Positions 59,048-64,000 of a DNA stretch of 64,000 bases are shown here, one piece after another. The notes beneath the pieces were generated by a model that ran no database searches, had not been told where the DNA came from, and saw only the letters and a list, made by a program, of their open reading frames with translations. Position numbers and translations under genes: made by a program. Source of the stretch: Monocercomonoides exilis (lineage: Eukaryota; Preaxostyla; Oxymonadida; Polymastigidae); assembly GCA_001643675.2 (NCBI GenBank), contig LSRY02000014.1, forward strand, positions 1,474,001 through 1,538,000, read 5' to 3'. How positions within the stretch are numbered: the stretch's first letter is position 1; every line of letters starts with the position of its first letter.

Positions 59048-62000
59048 TCAAACTTCATTTGTTGCTGAAATGTTTGTTGACTCAACAATATCGCTCCCTT
59101 CATCTCCGCTCTCGTCTTCCACATCAATTGCATCTGAGACTGTCATGATCACCCCACCAGCTGGAAACTTCTGAATGAAAACCCTTTTCATCTCAACCAG
59201 TGAAGGGCGGTTGAATGGTTGAGGAGAAAACGCATGATGCACCATTTCCGTGAACGATGTTCCCATTTCCCTTTCCAAGTTTGGCCTCTCCCCTTTCGAT
59301 ATCTTATCTCCTGCCACCTCTGCCTCATACTCCCCAAACGGGATATCCAGTGTCAGGCACTCCCACACCATCATCCCAATCGAGAATGCCACCGACTCCT
59401 TTGTTGCTCCCATCTTCTTGTTCACCAGCAGCTCAGGCGCCTTCCACCTCAGACACTCCTTCCTGTTGTCTTCACAATCCTCAAACGCTGATGAAGGTGG
59501 TGGTGAGTCGGTGAATCTCTCGCTCATCACTGAAACATTCGATGAGGATGAAGAAACAATGGACATCGAAGATATGGATGATGAATCAGAATCATCTGAA
59601 GATGAGCAGTCGGAGTGGAGGGCAATGCAGATCACCATGTGCTCTGAGAACAGCACAATGTGAGGACTCAGGTTGGCCAGCGAAGGCAATTCTTTTTCTT
59701 CATCAAATGAGTGGAGTGCTCCATTCGCCACCCAGAAAAGAATCTGTGCAGCTGTCATCTCCCTCTCCTTCAAATTCCCAATCGCCATCTCTTTCTTCGC
59801 ATTCCTCCCATGAAGCAGCATGAACAGTGAATCCCTCAGATCCACAATCAGTTTCTCATGTGGAGATGAGCATGCCATGGCATCCACCAGATTCGACATC
59901 GATGAGGTGGTTGGGCACAAATCCTCTCCTCCAACAAATGTTGAATCTGAATCAGTCGTTGAAGTTGATGAAATGGAAGGTGAAGGTGTTCTCTTCCTTA
60001 TCTCTTCTTCTTTTTCATCCACCTTCTCTAATGCCCATTTAGGAATCTTGTCTGAATCTCTTCCCAGGATGTATTCGGTTGAACCATTTTCAGACAGAAG
60101 ATGTTCTGATGACTCCGAGTGTCCCAAACTTTTCTCATATACTCTCTTCTTAATCATTTCTTCATTCTTCTTTTCAGCTTCCCTCTCTGCCCTCCTCCAC
60201 TGCTCCTCAGGTGACATCTCCATCGTCACCATCTCAAATGCCTTCGGATCTTTTCTGATGTTGTCATTCACAATCTCTCTCAGATCTTCTGCTTCATTCT
60301 TCACTTTCTTCCATCGAACAATGAATATCACAAGTGAGATTAGAATTATCAACAATATCACAACAAGCGCAATCACGATCAACAACCAATAAGATTTTCC
60401 TTCTTTCCCTCCTTCGACAATTCTGTCATCTCCCTTTCCTTGGGTTTCACTTCTGTTCTTCAGGATGAAAGAATCAGTCGATGAAGGAGATTCTTTCTTT
60501 CCAAACAGAACACTCACACTCACTTCTGTCTCTGCTCCCACTGCTCCCATCTGAGCCGATGAAACAACTGCAACAATTTTGTTCTCTGACACACTTTCCT
60601 TTTCACCAATCCCATAGTTCTCGATCACCTCTTCCCTTCCATTCCTGAAGCTCAACTTCAACGAAACATTGCAGGGAAGAAGAAGTCTCCCTGTCAAAGT
60701 GATGATTGTCCTCCCATCAGATGCTGTCTCATTCCTCGCCTCTTCCACAACTGGGATGAATAGTGGTGATGCTCTCTCCTCCATCATCCCACTCAACTCA
60801 CATCCTTCATTCAATATCCAAAGTGATGAATCATCCTTCAATCCATCTCCTCCTTTCAGACTCATCACATTCAACACTCCTGAATCTGAACAGAGAATAT
60901 TTCTTCTGATTGATGGATATTTTTCAATAAATGGATTATTATTAATGAACTCTCCTTTCTCAATCTCCATACTTCCTCCATTCATTGTTATTCCACCTTC
61001 TGGTGAATTCGATAATGTTGAAACTTTCATAATTAAAGAACTCTTTTCAACATCAACAAGAGATCCATCCCATTTGCACATCTCTTCTTTTGCATTCAAA
61101 TTCTGTTCATTTCTTTCCTTTGTCATTCCATCAAAAATGCAACTGTCCATTTTCACATCCAAACAATCCTCCATTTTCATCAATTTCCCTTTTGCTTTGC
61201 TTGAACTGACTCCACCTATTGTGCAATTTGTCAATTGCACTGTCTTTTTCATTGACAAGCAAGATATCAATGATTCTTCATTTCCTTCAATTGTGATATT
61301 TTCTGTATTGATATTCTTTATTGTTAATTGTCCACATTCATTAATATCTAACAGATTTTTTGAAACTGTTGAATTGCAAATCATTAATGAATCGATGACT
61401 GATGGAAGTGGTGATGAAAGATGAAATGCAGATTCTTGAAGAATAAGATTTGATATTGCACATTCCATGAGTTGAAATTCTCCTTTTTCCATATTGAAAA
61501 TGTGAAATGGAATATTTGCAAATTCTGCATTAACACCTTCCACTGGTGGTTTTGAACTGAATGAGCAATTCACAATTTCAAGAATTCCTCCATCTTGTGA
61601 GATCAGCAATTCATGTGAAGAAATGAAATCTGAATCAAACACGAAATTCACTCTCAACATTGAGACTGTTCCTGCTGTTGTCACCAATGCCTCTCTTGTT
61701 TTTTCAATCTTTGTTTCCACTTCAACTTCACACATTTCTCTGCTCTTTGAACTCAAACTCATTTCTTTCAGATCAAATTCTCTTTCAATCACACTCTTTT
61801 CAACAACAAATATCAGACTCAGAATATCTGAGGTCAAATGTATCAGGCCATGATCAATTGAAGCACATGGAAGAGTTTTGGTTCCACACTGTTTATCATT
61901 CAATCCATTCACACTGTTCACAATGATTGTGTCACTTTGGTGAATTGTTACAAATCCAATCAGATCTGTATCGCTTTGGTAATCACTCTCATCTCTTCCA

Positions 62001-64000
62001 TATATCGCATTAATTCGTGAATAGCGACCTTCTCGGAGATCAAACTGAAATTGGCTTTCATTGATCTGCGATGTGATGTTATAACATTCGATGAAAATGT
62101 CATTCCCCACGCTTGCTGTATTTGCACTGAATTTCATTCCCATAAATGTGATATTCAATTCCCCTCTTTCTTTTGTTGCCAAATACACTCCTCCTCCTCT
62201 TCCCGTGCTGTTGCTGCAGCAACAATGACTGATTGTTGAGTCAATAATCTTCATTGATCCTGATGCACCCAATGTAAAGAATGTTGCCCCTCCTTTTTCA
62301 CTTGATTCTGCTTTATCTTCTGTGATGTTGCTCGAATTCACAATCAAACAAATCTTTTTGCCACTCTTCGACTCCAAAATGCTTGCTCCATTGTCGCTCC
62401 TCTTCACTCCTAAAAATGATGAATTATCAATGTTGAGATTCATTTTCTCGTCCACTTCATTTATCTTTGTTGTTGTTGTTGATTCTGGTCCTTTGATCAG
62501 AAGAAGACATCCTTCGGTTTCATTCAACGATTCCACTCGAACATTCATCAAATTGCAAGAAACTCCAGCATCGTGAATGACAAAAATGCTATTTCCAACA
62601 TTGCACGATTCCATCGACAAATCATTCACGTCCACACTGCCTCTAATTGCATCCACAAACACACAATCAAATCCATTGTTCGCTCCTGCTTCTGAATGGA
62701 ATGAACATCCAGATATTATCAAATCTCCAGCTCTGTTCGAAATGATTGTTTTGGCCGAGTTGTCAAATCCAGATGTCAGTTGGAGTTGGATATTTGTCAA
62801 TTCAAGGTGAATATCATTTTCCATGAAATATTCCAGTTGACTTTCAACTGCCTTTTCAAAATTCAATATTGCTTTTGTTTCTTCTTCTCCCATTGAAGAA
62901 GCCTTTCTGATTTGATAATCGGACATGTTGAATGAATCTTGAATTATTGTTGATCCTTCAATCTGAATTGTTTTCTTTCCATCTCCTTCTTTCATGTTTT
63001 CCATCCCTTTCCACATTGTTTGACATGGCTCCTTCTCACTTCCACATCTTGCAACATCAAATCCTTCTGATGAGATAAATATCTCAATTGAGCTGTATGG
63101 AATCAGAAACATGAACAAATTTTTGTTTGAATGAAAGTTATCACTTCCAACAAACAATTTGTTATTATTTATCATTGATGAATAATCGAAGTTGAATGAC
63201 TCATTTGTCACAGTTTTGTTCAGATTAGATGCTGAAATGAACATGTTCTTTCCATATTCTGCATCATTTCCATCAAATACAAGAGCATCAATCAATTCAA
63301 ACTTCACATCTACATCTGTCAGAGAAAGAAATATCCCTCCTCCTTTCCCTTCACTTCCACTCGTTGATGGGGCACAACATTTTTCAAATCTTGTTGATGA
63401 CAAATGCAGCTCAGAGGGATTCTCCAATGAAACTGACAGTCCTCCCCCTCCTTTTCCATTCTCACTCACATCGCATGAGATGAATGAACAGTTCTCAATT
63501 CTGATTGTGCATTTGCTCCCATCCACATTTGAATCCACATGAAGGCATCCTCCATCTCCTGCTCCTCTCGTGATGTTCTCAAATGAGGTGTTCTTCAATG
63601 TGATTGATGAGCACTTCTCAACCTGAATTGCTCCACAACTTGGCAAATCACAATTTGTAATCGAACAATTCTGAATTGAAGCTGAACTGGTTGTGGCAAT
63701 CTCAATCAGCCCATTCGCTCCATCTGTGCTTGTTTGATTCACAATAATCTCATCCATCAGGCATTCACAACTCCCATTCACAACAATCACACTTCCCACA
63801 AATCCCACTTTTCCCATGCTCCCTCCACACCTCGTCCCAACAATCTCAATTTTCCCTCCACTCGCACTCACAAACGCATAATTCACAGAATCAACGCCAC
63901 TTCTCATCTTCATCCCACAGTCAGCAATTCTCAATGTCCCTCCTGAAGAATGGACAAATGATGATCGATCCCCAATAGATCCTCCCAATTCAAATAATAT
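59048..64000 (-). CDS. Third beta-helix/TM/pseudokinase surface protein (5' end beyond the window)
   Basis: The frame is open to the right edge, so the N-terminus is missing; the TTG at 63988 is not a start. About 1,650 residues are present. The first bases align with the middle of the second giant protein (ELGGSIGDRSSFVHSSGG against ELGQSISGRSTFVYSLGG). Two module heads lie near 63080 (EIFISSEGFDVARCGS) and 61930. The TM helix is near 60320-60400, followed by the same linker with MSPEEQWRRAEREAEKKN. The pseudokinase has WKAPEL and RPSLVEM, again without HRD or DFG. It is close to the other two but not identical, and its last 25 residues differ. The ectodomain is more similar to the second giant gene than to the first. 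Confidence 0.9.
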   Translation of the reverse strand: MLFELGGSIGDRSSFVHSSGGTLRIADCGMKMRSGVDSVNYAFVSASGGKIEIVGTRCGGSMGKVGFVGSVIVVNGSCECLMDEIIVNQTSTDGANGLIEIATTSSASIQNCSITNCDLPSCGAIQVEKCSSITLKNTSFENITRGAGDGGCLHVDSNVDGSKCTIRIENCSFISCDVSENGKGGGGLSVSLENPSELHLSSTRFEKCCAPSTSGSEGKGGGIFLSLTDVDVKFELIDALVFDGNDAEYGKNMFISASNLNKTVTNESFNFDYSSMINNNKLFVGSDNFHSNKNLFMFLIPYSSIEIFISSEGFDVARCGSEKEPCQTMWKGMENMKEGDGKKTIQIEGSTIIQDSFNMSDYQIRKASSMGEEETKAILNFEKAVESQLEYFMENDIHLELTNIQLQLTSGFDNSAKTIISNRAGDLIISGCSFHSEAGANNGFDCVFVDAIRGSVDVNDLSMESCNVGNSIFVIHDAGVSCNLMNVRVESLNETEGCLLLIKGPESTTTTKINEVDEKMNLNIDNSSFLGVKRSDNGASILESKSGKKICLIVNSSNITEDKAESSEKGGATFFTLGASGSMKIIDSTISHCCCSNSTGRGGGVYLATKERGELNITFMGMKFSANTASVGNDIFIECYNITSQINESQFQFDLREGRYSRINAIYGRDESDYQSDTDLIGFVTIHQSDTIIVNSVNGLNDKQCGTKTLPCASIDHGLIHLTSDILSLIFVVEKSVIEREFDLKEMSLSSKSREMCEVEVETKIEKTREALVTTAGTVSMLRVNFVFDSDFISSHELLISQDGGILEIVNCSFSSKPPVEGVNAEFANIPFHIFNMEKGEFQLMECAISNLILQESAFHLSSPLPSVIDSLMICNSTVSKNLLDINECGQLTIKNINTENITIEGNEESLISCLSMKKTVQLTNCTIGGVSSSKAKGKLMKMEDCLDVKMDSCIFDGMTKERNEQNLNAKEEMCKWDGSLVDVEKSSLIMKVSTLSNSPEGGITMNGGSMEIEKGEFINNNPFIEKYPSIRRNILCSDSGVLNVMSLKGGDGLKDDSSLWILNEGCELSGMMEERASPLFIPVVEEARNETASDGRTIITLTGRLLLPCNVSLKLSFRNGREEVIENYGIGEKESVSENKIVAVVSSAQMGAVGAETEVSVSVLFGKKESPSSTDSFILKNRSETQGKGDDRIVEGGKEGKSYWLLIVIALVVILLIILISLVIFIVRWKKVKNEAEDLREIVNDNIRKDPKAFEMVTMEMSPEEQWRRAEREAEKKNEEMIKKRVYEKSLGHSESSEHLLSENGSTEYILGRDSDKIPKWALEKVDEKEEEIRKRTPSPSISSTSTTDSDSTFVGGEDLCPTTSSMSNLVDAMACSSPHEKLIVDLRDSLFMLLHGRNAKKEMAIGNLKEREMTAAQILFWVANGALHSFDEEKELPSLANLSPHIVLFSEHMVICIALHSDCSSSDDSDSSSISSMSIVSSSSSNVSVMSERFTDSPPPSSAFEDCEDNRKECLRWKAPELLVNKKMGATKESVAFSIGMMVWECLTLDIPFGEYEAEVAGDKISKGERPNLEREMGTSFTEMVHHAFSPQPFNRPSLVEMKRVFIQKFPAGGVIMTVSDAIDVEDESGDEGSDIVESTNISATNEV

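Overview
This is an AT-rich eukaryotic nuclear window with high-complexity genes set in low-complexity intergenic DNA. Short introns (47-159 bp) whose donors mostly read GTnTG, a spliced ribosomal protein gene, several DNA transposons, and very large surface-type beta-helix proteins ending in a kinase-like domain suggest a free-living or gut-dwelling protist. A metamonad of the oxymonad/Preaxostyla type is my best guess; it is an inference from protein style and gene structure, not proven by a marker here. TAA, TAG and TGA are all used as stops (TAA at the conserved end of ribosomal protein uS13), so the standard code is indicated.

Layout. 1-958: decayed tyrosine-recombinase gene of a DIRS/Ngaro-like retroelement, cut by the window edge. 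959-16378: mostly AT-rich non-coding DNA with three GC-richer islands (4390-5590, 8965-11640, 13200-14800) that read as broken coding sequence of unrecognised genes, plus a 230-bp foldback repeat. 16379-38239: two giant convergent genes (2,633 aa and about 4,100 aa) encoding secreted-ectodomain, single-pass membrane proteins made of repeated beta-helix modules and a cytoplasmic pseudokinase. Their 3' ends form a nearly perfect 2.4-kb inverted repeat around a 385-bp spacer. 41025-44317: four-exon RPS18 (uS13) and a six-exon membrane histidine acid phosphatase, both on the minus strand. 44597-49276: a structurally complete hAT transposon (17-bp identical terminal repeats, 8-bp target duplication, spliced 927-aa transposase). 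49530-49893: a 364-bp MITE with long terminal inverted repeats. 52094-54245: a Merlin-type transposon (9-bp target duplication) with a disabled transposase. 54434-57588: a three-exon, 1,015-aa soluble coiled-coil, serine-rich protein ending in another kinase-like lobe. 59048-64000: a third beta-helix/pseudokinase gene, running off the right edge.

The unifying theme is a surface protein family with variable, expandable ectodomains and a strongly conserved transmembrane/pseudokinase tail. Two neighbours share an essentially identical tail although their ectodomains differ, and a soluble relative of the pseudokinase lies between family members. This suggests a receptor-like or adhesion/signalling family that diversifies by module gain and loss while tails are homogenised by conversion or recent inverted duplication. 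I saw no tRNA, rRNA or CRISPR; tRNA absence was not tested exhaustively.
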